From NCBI GenBank assembly GCA_019309045.1, contig JAFDGZ010000014.1, forward strand, positions 1 to 51,166: a DNA stretch of 51,166 nucleotides, in the 5' to 3' direction. Position numbers and translations under genes: made by a program. Source of the stretch: Deltaproteobacteria bacterium. GTDB taxonomy: Bacteria > Desulfobacterota > Syntrophobacteria > BM002. The notes below the pieces were generated by a model, which was not told the DNA's origin, did not search any database, and saw only the letters and a program-made list of their open reading frames with translations. Of this stretch, positions 1 to 7,435 are shown one piece after another (positions within the stretch are counted from its first letter, which is position 1; every line of letters starts with the position of its first letter).

Positions 1-177
1 GCTATACTCGCACGGATGCGGACACACCCGACCCAATACCCCGGGCAGCGGCAAACGCTCCATGATCAACTGCACCGCCTCCACATACTTGCCCTGGCCT
101 ATCAACTGCACATATCCCTGCACATTCACCCCCGCAGGACAACTCACTACACACGGCGCCCGATCCTTCTTGTCTAT
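1..177. repeat. Left copy of terminal inverted repeat
   Basis: Bases 1-114 are the exact reverse complement of 51053-51166. The match continues to base 177 (partner 50990) with only two mismatches, at 115 and 154, both synonymous in the two reading frames, and then ends abruptly. Both copies lie inside different HdrA-like genes, over the start of the GltD-type domain. This is a shared gene segment kept nearly identical, not a transposon end: no transposase or target duplication is visible. Confidence 0.95.
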
Positions 178-672
178 ACAAAAGGTAGAGGGAATGGCCT
201 GAGGATAGTGGCGATAGATAGCCTTTCTGCAATTCAGTCCTTGATTGAAATCTGCCGCCACATCCACAGGGCAGACAGCGGCGCATTCTCCGCAGCCGGT
301 ACAGCGATCCTCATCCACATAGCGAGGCTGCTTAACCACTTCCACCTTGAAGTTACCCGGCTCACCGCTTATGGATTGCACGGTTGTGCGGCTGAGGATC
401 TTGATGTTGGGGTGGGTTGCCACTTCCAACAGCTTGGGAGATATCATGCAGGTGGAACAATCGTTGGTGGGAAAGGTCTTGTCGAGTTTTGCCATGTTGC
501 CGCCAATGCTGCTGTCTTGTTCTAACAGGTAGACTAGAAAACCCGCATTGGCAATGTCTAGAGAGGCCTGCATACCAGCAATGCCACCGCCAACCACCAT
601 GGCAGCCCCGATTGGCTTGCTGCTTACAGTTTTTTCTTTGTTATTGGCGGAATAATCTTCTGTTTTTTCCAT
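1..672 (-). CDS. hdrA: HdrA-like flavoprotein with GltD-type domain, C-terminus cut by window edge
   Basis: The first 224 codons of an HdrA-family protein run off the window. Visible are an FAD-binding glycine motif (GGGIAG) near residue 25, the HdrA motif FPTNDCSTCMISPK near residue 60 with all cysteines (no UGA), and a ferredoxin motif CTGCGECAAVCP. The last stretch (CVVSCPAGVN, then VCPHPCEYS) is the cysteine-rich N-terminal domain of glutamate-synthase small-subunit-like proteins. The full protein is therefore probably an HdrA-GltD fusion that passes electrons between NAD(P)H, flavin and Fe-S clusters. The ATG at 672 starts 25 bp after the end of hdrB, so hdrC-hdrB-hdrA form one operon. 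The fusion is inferred from its beginning only. Confidence 0.9.
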   Translation of the reverse strand, partial: MEKTEDYSANNKEKTVSSKPIGAAMVVGGGIAGMQASLDIANAGFLVYLLEQDSSIGGNMAKLDKTFPTNDCSTCMISPKLLEVATHPNIKILSRTTVQSISGEPGNFKVEVVKQPRYVDEDRCTGCGECAAVCPVDVAADFNQGLNCRKAIYRHYPQAIPSTFCIDKKDRAPCVVSCPAGVNVQGYVQLIGQGKYVEAVQLIMERLPLPGVLGRVCPHPCEYS

Positions 673-697
673 CTGTTCTGCCGCTATCTGTTCCAGG

Positions 698-1549
698 TTA
701 CAGGAGTTTAGCTCTGGCGAGTAGGGGTTGCGGGTCCACCATGTGCCTTGCGAGCCAGAATCCGACCTCACGCAGTCCCATTGCCAGCCCCATGAGTTCA
801 GTAAAGTAGAATATTGGCAGGTAGTAGGAAGCTCCGAACAGCCGTCCTATGTGTTCCTGGTACATATCCAGGTTGGCCTGGCACATCTGACAGGAGACCA
901 CGATGCAATTGGCGCCGGCGCGGAGCGCCCGCTGATAAAGTCGGTGAACTAGCTGAAACACAATATCGGGTCGAGCTACTGCATGGCTCGCTCCGCAGCA
1001 GTCAGTCTTGTGAGGCCAGTCTATAACCCTGGCCCCTAGAGTTGTGAGCAAGACATCCATGTTTTGTGGATTTTCGGGCTGCGCTGCGTCAGTGACTTTG
1101 GGTGGACGATTGGCTACACAGCCGTAATAGCATACGGGTTCCAGGCCAATGAGGGGAGCTGTCACTCGGGCGCGGATCTCTGGCAGCATCCAAGGCTGCG
1201 CGAAAAAGTCCAGCAGATCCCACACTTTGATTTTTCCTGTAAAGCTGAAGTCACTTCGCGGCATTTTCCCTTGGAGGAAAGCCTTTTCGGCCGTTTTCAA
1301 GCGGTTGAAACAGAGAGCGCAAGGAACTACCAGATCCAAGCCCGCCTGTTCCGCAATGACAAGATTGCGCCCTGGCAGAATGAGAGCTGCAACATCGTCG
1401 ATGCTATGGGCTGCGGTAGCGCCGCAACAGTTCCAATCCTCCAGTTCCTGCAGGTGGATTTCCAGCTTTGCAGCCACACTTTCCAGAGACTCCCGGTAGT
1501 CTCTTGCTGTGCCTTCAAGAGAACAGCCCGGGTAGTAACTGACTTTCAT
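698..1549 (-). CDS. hdrB: Heterodisulfide reductase subunit B (HdrB)
   Basis: A 283-residue protein with two CCG-type cysteine motifs, as in HdrB. The N-terminal set is YYPGCSL, WNCCGA and PCALCFNR; the C-terminal set is CYYGC, DCCGAS and SCQMCQAN. In the structurally known methanogen HdrB these bind two noncubane [4Fe-4S] clusters that reduce disulfides. All ligand positions are cysteine here, unlike the Sec-containing CCG proteins elsewhere in the window. I chose the ATG at 1549 because GAGGA lies 8 nt upstream; an upstream start at 1564 adds five residues without a better site. It sits between hdrC and hdrA. Its physiological disulfide substrate in a non-methanogen is unknown. Confidence 0.93.
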   Translation of the reverse strand: MKVSYYPGCSLEGTARDYRESLESVAAKLEIHLQELEDWNCCGATAAHSIDDVAALILPGRNLVIAEQAGLDLVVPCALCFNRLKTAEKAFLQGKMPRSDFSFTGKIKVWDLLDFFAQPWMLPEIRARVTAPLIGLEPVCYYGCVANRPPKVTDAAQPENPQNMDVLLTTLGARVIDWPHKTDCCGASHAVARPDIVFQLVHRLYQRALRAGANCIVVSCQMCQANLDMYQEHIGRLFGASYYLPIFYFTELMGLAMGLREVGFWLARHMVDPQPLLARAKLL

Positions 1550-1570
1550 CGGCAATTTCCTCACTGGCCG

Positions 1571-2140
1571 CTATTTCAAGAGGGATTCGATCTCCTGTCT
1601 GGCTGCCACCGAGTGTGGCCGCAGTGGGAGGCGGCCTTTTCTAAGGAGCTTGAGAGCAAGATTGGTATCGCGCCACCAGGAACCGTCTGCCAATTTCGAC
1701 CACCACTGGCCGCTTACCAGTAGATAGCGAAACAGTATGCCGGCCTCGAACACCCGGCCATGCCTGGCAATCTCATCCATGAAAACCCTGTGAAAACGAT
1801 AGGTGAGTGAGTCGCGCAAGACCACCTTCTCTTTGAGGGCGCGCTGCTTCAAATAATCCATTAGACCGGCGATATCTATCTCGTTAGGACACCTGGTGGT
1901 GCACGTTTCACATGCTGCACAGATCCAGATGGTGCTGCTGCCCAGAGCCAAATCTTTCAAGCCGAGGTGGATGAAACGGATAATTTGATCCGGTGGATAG
2001 TCCATGGCAAAGGTCACCGGGCAGCCATTGCTGCATTTACGGCACTGAAAGCAGGCAGAGGCTTTAATGCCGCTCTCGTGTTCCACCTCTGGCAGAAAGT
2101 CAAAGTCCGGCTCCAGAAAGTTAGTTTGTCCAGTATTCAC
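1571..2140 (-). CDS. hdrC: Heterodisulfide reductase subunit C (HdrC)
   Basis: About 189 residues with two classic [4Fe-4S] motifs, CFQCRKCSNGCP near residue 33 and CAACETCTTRCP near residue 75, followed by the helical C-terminus typical of HdrC. HdrC carries electrons from HdrA to HdrB. No ATG is available at the front. A GTG at 2140 has AGG 7 nt upstream, and a TTG at 2146 is the alternative. It is the first gene of hdrC-hdrB-hdrA, and its stop lies 21 bp before the hdrB start. This is the only hdrB/hdrC pair in the window, so the other HdrA-MvhD units either share it or use other partners. Confidence 0.9.
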   Translation of the reverse strand: MNTGQTNFLEPDFDFLPEVEHESGIKASACFQCRKCSNGCPVTFAMDYPPDQIIRFIHLGLKDLALGSSTIWICAACETCTTRCPNEIDIAGLMDYLKQRALKEKVVLRDSLTYRFHRVFMDEIARHGRVFEAGILFRYLLVSGQWWSKLADGSWWRDTNLALKLLRKGRLPLRPHSVAARQEIESLLK

Positions 2141-2652
2141 ACGCAAGCCTCACTGAAACTGCTGCTTATGAAATGACCGAGGCAACGACCTGCACAACAA
2201 TATTAAAAATAAAAAGAGAATAGATCGCCCAGAAAGCCCCTGTTGTGCAATCATGATCTTCCTATTACCCTGCGAGTTTTAATCCATCTCTCGACAACAC
2301 CTGAGAGGTTCACAAACTGCTATCCGCGAACTCCTCACGTATGCCTGCAGAAAGTGCGATGCGCAAGAATCTTCACAGCCAGGGCATGCAACGGTACTGT
2401 TACACAGCCTGTAGTCTCCAGGGCAGCCCGCACCAGCAGGGAGCTATATTAACAAGTTAAACTTTACTTGACAATATATTCTCCCTCTTGATGTGAACTT
2501 TTTCTTTTACAGTGAGGCATGCATCTGGAGTGCACCTAGCCATACTCGGTTGCAGTAATAGCAGCAGTAAAAAAATTTGTGTTTGCAAAAAGGAACAAGT
2601 TAAAATGATTATAAGGAGGGATTTTGTGGTCCTGCCAAAATTGGAGGTGAAG
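2141..2652. other. Intergenic region between divergent hdrC and acetyltransferase gene
   Basis: About 500 bp without a convincing gene. An exact 9-bp inverted repeat, TGCACAACA at 2191-2199 and TGTTGTGCA at 2241-2249, flanks an A/T-rich tract just upstream of hdrC and could be an operator. A TTGACA at 2468-2473 faces the acetyltransferase, but no good -10 box lies at the right distance, so I do not call a promoter. Confidence 0.5.
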
Positions 2653-3045
2653 ATGGTTCTTACACTGAGACCTGTCACCGCCCAGGATTTTGAGCTTTTC
2701 TGTTCCCTTAGATGTGAGACAGACCTCACACCGGTCAAAGAAAAGGATTATGCTCTCTGGTTTATCAAAGTGCTGAGACGCAAGAGCGACTGGATAGCGG
2801 AAGCGGACGGCAAACCCGTGGGTTTGATCAGTTTGGATAGGGCTAACTGGATCCACATCGCGGTCCTGCCGGAACACAGGAAAAAGGGATACGGCGAAAA
2901 GATGTTGAACATGGTTCCGGTGAAAGGTGTGGTGTGGGCCTTGATTCCCAACACCAACGTGGTGGCTCTGCAGCTGTTCTTGAAGGCTGGATACTCTCGC
3001 TATGAGTTTTCTGGCAATTATGTAATTATGCAAAGAAAGTATTAA
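2653..3045 (+). CDS. GNAT-family N-acetyltransferase
   Basis: About 130 residues with GNAT features: an N-terminal LRPVTAQDFELF strand-helix, a central beta strand (WIHIAVLPEHR), the acetyl-CoA pyrophosphate-binding loop RKKGYGEKML, and the late motif NVVALQLFLKAGY. The substrate cannot be read from sequence. Two nested starts are plausible: GTG at 2626 behind AAGGAGG, and ATG at 2653 behind GGAGG. I chose the ATG because the family fold begins there. The response regulator gene follows 77 bp downstream. Confidence 0.8.
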   Translation: MVLTLRPVTAQDFELFCSLRCETDLTPVKEKDYALWFIKVLRRKSDWIAEADGKPVGLISLDRANWIHIAVLPEHRKKGYGEKMLNMVPVKGVVWALIPNTNVVALQLFLKAGYSRYEFSGNYVIMQRKY

Positions 3046-3122
3046 CTATTTCATCCGTTACTCAGACAAAGCTGGGAGGAGCGCGCTGTCGCTACCAGCA
3101 AAGATTCGCAGAGGGGATATGG

Positions 3123-3509
3123 ATGGCCAAGATACTGGTATTGGATGATGTTGCAGATGCGGTCAATGCAATTACAAGGATCTTGACCAAAAAAGGACAT
3201 GCAGTAGCCGGCTTCACCGAAGAAGACGATGCTTTTACCTATGCCCAGGAGCACAAGGTGGACCTTGCCATACTGGATGTTAAATTAAAGAAAATGTCGG
3301 GGGTGCAAGCATTGCAGAAGTTGAAAAAGATGCAGCCAGACATCAAAGCGATCATGCTCACCGGTTACCCGGGCCTAGATACCGCCGCCCAGTCTTTTGA
3401 GTCGGGTGCTCATGAATATTGTGTGAAGCCAATAGACAGAGACGAACTGGAAATGAAAGTCTCTGTGGTCCTGGCGGGGCTGAAAAACAGAGAGGATGTT
3501 GGGGACTGA
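3123..3509 (+). CDS. Single-domain response regulator
   Basis: A 128-residue stand-alone receiver domain. The acidic pair is D8-D9 in LVLDDV (where VDDE is usual), the phosphoacceptor is D52 in LAILDVKL, and the conserved lysine is in CVKPIDR. There is no output domain, so it probably acts by protein contact or in a phosphorelay. It is strikingly similar to the receiver at 14880-15236, sharing LVLDDV, VDLAILD, IMLTGYP and KPIDR; the two flank the Sec-rich Hdr/Mvh operon. It converges on the kinase at 3514-6036, with only 4 bp between the two stops, which makes that kinase a likely partner. Confidence 0.9.
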   Translation: MAKILVLDDVADAVNAITRILTKKGHAVAGFTEEDDAFTYAQEHKVDLAILDVKLKKMSGVQALQKLKKMQPDIKAIMLTGYPGLDTAAQSFESGAHEYCVKPIDRDELEMKVSVVLAGLKNREDVGD

Positions 3510-3513
3510 AAGG

Positions 3514-6036
3514 CTATCGATCTGCAACACCTGAACCTACTTCCGTGCCTATCTCGGGCTCCAAGGCTATAGGCAGGTGAATAGTAAAAACTGTTCCAGG
3601 ACCTCTCTTGCCGATTTCTTTTCCTTTAAAGATCTCGAGCCATTCAGCAGACAGGGGACTCTCTACTTCAATGTAGCCACCATGTTGCTTGACCACCCCG
3701 AAGCTCACCGACAGGCCCAGCCCCGTACCTTTACCCACCGCCTTAGTGGAGAAAAACGGCTCAAAAACTTTGGTCCTTATTCCAGCCGGAATACCTTCAC
3801 CGGTATCAAGGAAGCAGATCACTATTTCTCCTGAATCTCGGTTGAATCTGGTCCTTATGCCGATGGCGCCATCAGTGCCAATGGCATCATGGGCATTATT
3901 GAGCATATTGATGTATACTTGCTTTAGTTTTTCACTATCTGCAGATATAAGGGGAAGATCTTCTGCAAACTCTCTTACTATATAGATCCGATCCATGTTG
4001 AGGGAGTGTTCCATTACTGCCAGCACTTCTTCAATGGTCAGATTGATATCGGTAGAATCGACCGCAGCTTCACTGCGCCTTGAAAACTCCAGAAGATCCG
4101 CAACGATCTTAGCACAGATCTTGGTTTGTTTTTCAATTGTTTTCAGGTCTTCAAGCGGTTCACTCCCTTCAGGAAAATCGTCTGCCAGGAGTTGAGCATG
4201 GGCTAGAATAATACCTAGGGGGGTATTTATTTCATGGGCTACACCTGCTGCGAGTTGTCCAACAGTAGTCATCTTCTGTGACTCTATCAAGGCTTCGGTT
4301 GCTCTACGCAGCTCTGTCACATCCCTGACAATTCCTTCGCAGCCGTCGAATTTCCCTGAATCGTCCAGCATAGCATTGGCAGTGATGAGTGTATCCAGGA
4401 TACTGCCATCTCTAGTTTTGAACCTGGCCTCGTAATCTTTGACAAACCCCTGCTCTTCAAGAATTTTGCGGAAGGTTGTGGCCTCGGCCACATCAAGGAA
4501 AATATCTTCCAGGGTCAAGGAGTGCCGATTTTGAGAAGAATTCAAGCCCAGCATTTGCAGGCCGCTGGGGTTGATGTCTGTAAGCCTGCCATCCTTACGA
4601 GCTATGAAGATCATGTCTTTCAAGTCTTCGATGAGTTTCTTGTATTTTCTCTCGGATTTAACGAGTTCTTCTGTTCTCTCCTTCACCATTGTTTCCAGGT
4701 TCTCGTTCAAATTATTGATCACTTGGCACTGGTGTTCGAGTTCCTTGTGGGCCCTAGCCAGTTGCTCATAAGATTCTTCCAGCCTTTGCCTCATCTCAAC
4801 TCTTGCAGTAATGTCCGAGAAAATGCCGCTCACGTGGTCAATTTTCCCCTTTTCATCCAAGACTATTCGACTTCTTTCTCGAATCCAGCGAATATCACCG
4901 TCAATTGTTCGTATTCTATACTCCCGCAGGTATATCTTGCCATTCTTGAGCGCTCGTTTAAATCTATCTCTCATGGGGGCGATATCTTCTGGCACAACAA
5001 TATCCGACCATTTCAATTTTCTGCTGTTGAAGTCCTCCATTGGGTAGCCGCTGAGTTCTTCGATCTTATTGTCCAAAAAATCAACAGACCAATCCTCATA
5101 TCCTTTAAAAACCACAGATGGTATAGTGCTGAGCAACATGCGATAGTTTGCCTCGGACTGGGCCAGTGACTGTTCCATCTGTTTGCGTTCGGTAATATCT
5201 TTGAAATTTTCCACAATACCAAGTACTTCACCTCGTTCATTCTTGAAGGGTGTCGCGGTCAGAATACATTGGATCTTCTTGCCATCGAGCCGCTGTTTTT
5301 CAATCTCGATCTCTATGCGGCGTTCACCTAGCAAGATTCGTCTCAGAGGGCATTTGGCCGTGTGGCAGAGGGAGCCTGCGAAAACCTCGTAACACTTGCT
5401 GTCGAGGCACTTTTTCTCTCCCTGTCCTACCAGAGCAGCAAAAGTGTCATTGACCCTAAGCACGTTGAAGTCTTTGTCGACCACTCGCATGCCATCTGCC
5501 GCGGTCTGAAAGATTTGTTCCAGTTCTATTTTGGTCCTGACCATTTCTGCCTGGACCTGTTTGGTTTCAGTGACATCAAAGAATATACCATGCAGTTGCC
5601 GAGGTTCACCTGCCTCGCCACTGATTATAGTGCCTCTGTCTTGAATCCATCTTACCTGGCCTCGTCTATCTCTTATCCTGTATTCTCGTACATAAGGTCT
5701 ATTTTCATTCAAAGCGGCCCTGGTGGCACTTTTTACCGCCTCCATGTCGGCCGCTATGATCAGATCGGACCACTTCATCCGGCGAGAATTGAATACTTCT
5801 TTGGGATATCCTGTCAACGCCTCGATCTTGTTGTCGAAAAAGTCAACGTGCCAATCTCTGTAACCGCGGTAAAGGATGCCGGGAATATTGTCCAATAATC
5901 GCTCATAGTCGACAAGTGCCTCTCGCAAAGCTTCTTCTACGAGCTTCGACCTGGATGCTTCACTCTTTAGTCTTTGGATATGATGCTCGAGCTCTTTGAT
6001 TTTTTCTTCCGGTTTGCTGTCGGTTTTATTCTTCAT
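3514..6036 (-). CDS. Multi-PAS sensor histidine kinase with cysteine-rich PAS domain
   Basis: An 840-residue kinase without membrane segments, so cytoplasmic. Order: N-terminal coiled coil (10-45); PAS/PAC 1 (about 45-160); PAS 2 (about 170-285); PAS 3 (about 295-410), very similar to PAS 1; coiled coil (415-465); PAS 4 (about 465-580); HisKA with H601 in GVAHEINTPLG; and a HATPase domain to about 820 with [12 protein letters not shown] 2 carries C210, C215, C224 and C229, a pattern suited to metal or redox sensing. It lies 106 bp downstream of the Fe-S gene at 6143-6946 on the same strand and may be cotranscribed with the Sec operon. The signal sensed is inferred, not shown. Confidence 0.9.
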   Translation of the reverse strand: MKNKTDSKPEEKIKELEHHIQRLKSEASRSKLVEEALREALVDYERLLDNIPGILYRGYRDWHVDFFDNKIEALTGYPKEVFNSRRMKWSDLIIAADMEAVKSATRAALNENRPYVREYRIRDRRGQVRWIQDRGTIISGEAGEPRQLHGIFFDVTETKQVQAEMVRTKIELEQIFQTAADGMRVVDKDFNVLRVNDTFAALVGQGEKKCLDSKCYEVFAGSLCHTAKCPLRRILLGERRIEIEIEKQRLDGKKIQCILTATPFKNERGEVLGIVENFKDITERKQMEQSLAQSEANYRMLLSTIPSVVFKGYEDWSVDFLDNKIEELSGYPMEDFNSRKLKWSDIVVPEDIAPMRDRFKRALKNGKIYLREYRIRTIDGDIRWIRERSRIVLDEKGKIDHVSGIFSDITARVEMRQRLEESYEQLARAHKELEHQCQVINNLNENLETMVKERTEELVKSERKYKKLIEDLKDMIFIARKDGRLTDINPSGLQMLGLNSSQNRHSLTLEDIFLDVAEATTFRKILEEQGFVKDYEARFKTRDGSILDTLITANAMLDDSGKFDGCEGIVRDVTELRRATEALIESQKMTTVGQLAAGVAHEINTPLGIILAHAQLLADDFPEGSEPLEDLKTIEKQTKICAKIVADLLEFSRRSEAAVDSTDINLTIEEVLAVMEHSLNMDRIYIVREFAEDLPLISADSEKLKQVYINMLNNAHDAIGTDGAIGIRTRFNRDSGEIVICFLDTGEGIPAGIRTKVFEPFFSTKAVGKGTGLGLSVSFGVVKQHGGYIEVESPLSAEWLEIFKGKEIGKRGPGTVFTIHLPIALEPEIGTEVGSGVADR

Positions 6037-6142
6037 ACCGATTTAACCCCGTAAGCTTGTCCAATCTGGACAATCATTCCAGAATTCGACAATATTCGCG
6101 CTCTATTGCTTTTCGGTTGCTTGCCGTTGACAGTAGAAGCAA

Positions 6143-6946
6143 TCAGCGAGTTGGCGGCGGTTCTGCCACTTCGTGCAGAGGAGACCTCTTGTCAGTATTG
6201 AACCCGGGGCGGAAACGGAAGTGGTCGTCCACTATGTCGTTGATCTTTTTGTAAAGTGTTCTGAGGGGGATATCGGCCGGGCAAGCTTCTTCACAGAGCC
6301 CACAGTCCACACAGCGGCCGATCATGTGAAGCGCTCGCACCAGATGGAACATGGGAAATTCTGGCGGAATTTCACCACGAGACACCACGTCTTCACTCTC
6401 GAGTGCACATTCATTGCAAAAACACATAGGACAAATGTTGCGACAACCATAACATTTGATGCATTTTTCAAATTGTTCCAGCCAGGAAAACAACCTTTCA
6501 GGAGGACTGAGTTTTTCCAGAGGTGAACCTTGAAATTCCACGGTCTCGGTGGCTTCTCCTTCGAGCCATTTCTCAGGATATGGCTGTGCACATTGACATG
6601 CTTTTGCCAAACTTGACGGACAGGCTACTCCTAAGGTAATTATCTGTTCATCTGCTATCTGGTTCCAGGCTAACAGCGCTTTGAGAGCCCGCTCGTCGCA
6701 GCCCCTCACCAGGACACCAAAGCGGCTATTTGGCTTTGCCTGCAGGAGAGTTTGCACTATTTTCAACAAAGGGTAACGGGCTCTGCCTGGACCTGATTCA
6801 TCGCCAATAACAAGGTGCTCCACCTCGTCTGCTTGCACGAAAAGATGGGGCCCCACGTGCGCGCCATCCTGTTTGAGTGCCAGAAATCCCTCTATTTTTC
6901 CGGTTGCCAGAAGATCGCGAACAGCCCTTTTTATTTCTTCATGCAT
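6143..6946 (-). CDS. FdhB/FrhB-like iron-sulfur protein of the Hdr-MvhD operon
   Basis: A 267-residue cytoplasmic protein. The C-terminal half has an unusual cysteine cluster, CIKCYGCRNICPMCFCNEC (about 150-170), and a typical [4Fe-4S] motif CVDCGLCEEACP (about 205-216). The N-terminal half resembles the FdhB/FrhB-type domain of formate dehydrogenase and F420-hydrogenase beta subunits (for example GFLALK and VRGCDERALKALL). The start at 6946 overlaps the end of the upstream mvhD by 8 bp, which implies translational coupling. It probably delivers electrons to the HdrA-MvhD unit from formate, ferredoxin or a nicotinamide. The assignment is by domain pattern; the electron donor is not known. Confidence 0.75.
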   Translation of the reverse strand: MHEEIKRAVRDLLATGKIEGFLALKQDGAHVGPHLFVQADEVEHLVIGDESGPGRARYPLLKIVQTLLQAKPNSRFGVLVRGCDERALKALLAWNQIADEQIITLGVACPSSLAKACQCAQPYPEKWLEGEATETVEFQGSPLEKLSPPERLFSWLEQFEKCIKCYGCRNICPMCFCNECALESEDVVSRGEIPPEFPMFHLVRALHMIGRCVDCGLCEEACPADIPLRTLYKKINDIVDDHFRFRPGFNTDKRSPLHEVAEPPPTR

Positions 6947-7418
6947 GTGGCTGGCCCTCCGTTGAATGACTCTGACTTGTTCTAGAGCTGAACTGTGGCC
7001 GATTTTGCTGCAGCAGGTGAGAAAGCGGACCAAGTGAGCGAATCTCTTCAATAAAGCGGGTCATTTCCTGGACATATCTGGATGCTTCTGCCGATGATAC
7101 CCAGACCACCTGCAGTCGTTGTGGTTCTATCCCCAGATAACTCAGCAGGTCCTTCAGGACCGTCACCCGTCTCGCCGTGAGGTAATTACCATACTGGTAA
7201 TGACAATCTCCGAAATGTCAGCCTCCCACAAAAATCCCGTCTGCGCCATTTTGCAGTGCCTTGAGGATATTTTCAAAAGACACTGAGGAGGAGCACATTA
7301 CTCGAATAACTCTAACCTCCGGGGGGTACTGCAGACGGCTGACTCCTGCCAAGTCTGCCCCCGCGTAGGCGCACCAGTTGCAGAGAAAAGCGAGTACTTT
7401 GGGGTGAAATTGTTCCAT
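6939..7418 (-). CDS. mvhD: MvhD-type subunit, selenoprotein (Sec67)
   Basis: A 159-residue MvhD/FlpD-family protein read through an in-frame UGA at 7218-7220. The first part has the family motif [13 protein letters not shown]. The UGA falls in GxxFGDCHY, where relatives have GCHxGDCHY, and the frame continues to the end of a normal MvhD domain. MvhD carries a [2Fe-2S] cluster and passes electrons from a hydrogenase or dehydrogenase to HdrA. The ATG at 7418 lies 17 bp after the preceding hdrA, and the 3' end overlaps the Fe-S gene. It is shorter than the two MvhD copies that carry a winged-helix tail. Without Sec decoding it would look like a truncated 66-residue protein plus a fragment. Confidence 0.88.
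7185..7201 (-). promoter_or_regulatory. SECIS-like hairpin of first mvhD
   Basis: AUUACC and GGUAAU form a perfect 6-bp stem around the 5-nt loop AGUAU. The loop starts 23 nt after the UGA at 7218-7220 and has G in its second position, as bacterial SECIS elements require. The same stem occurs at the same distance in the mvhD genes at 10566 and 25596. Confidence 0.75.
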
Positions 7419-7435
7419 GAGCCATTCCCTCCAGA

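Noticed and set aside
15-525. Long plus-strand open frames opposite the HdrA genes
   Set aside because: These are antisense shadows of conserved Cys-rich coding regions and carry no domains of their own.
2468-2490. TTGACA at 2468 as promoter of the acetyltransferase
   Set aside because: No -10 box at 16-18 bp spacing.
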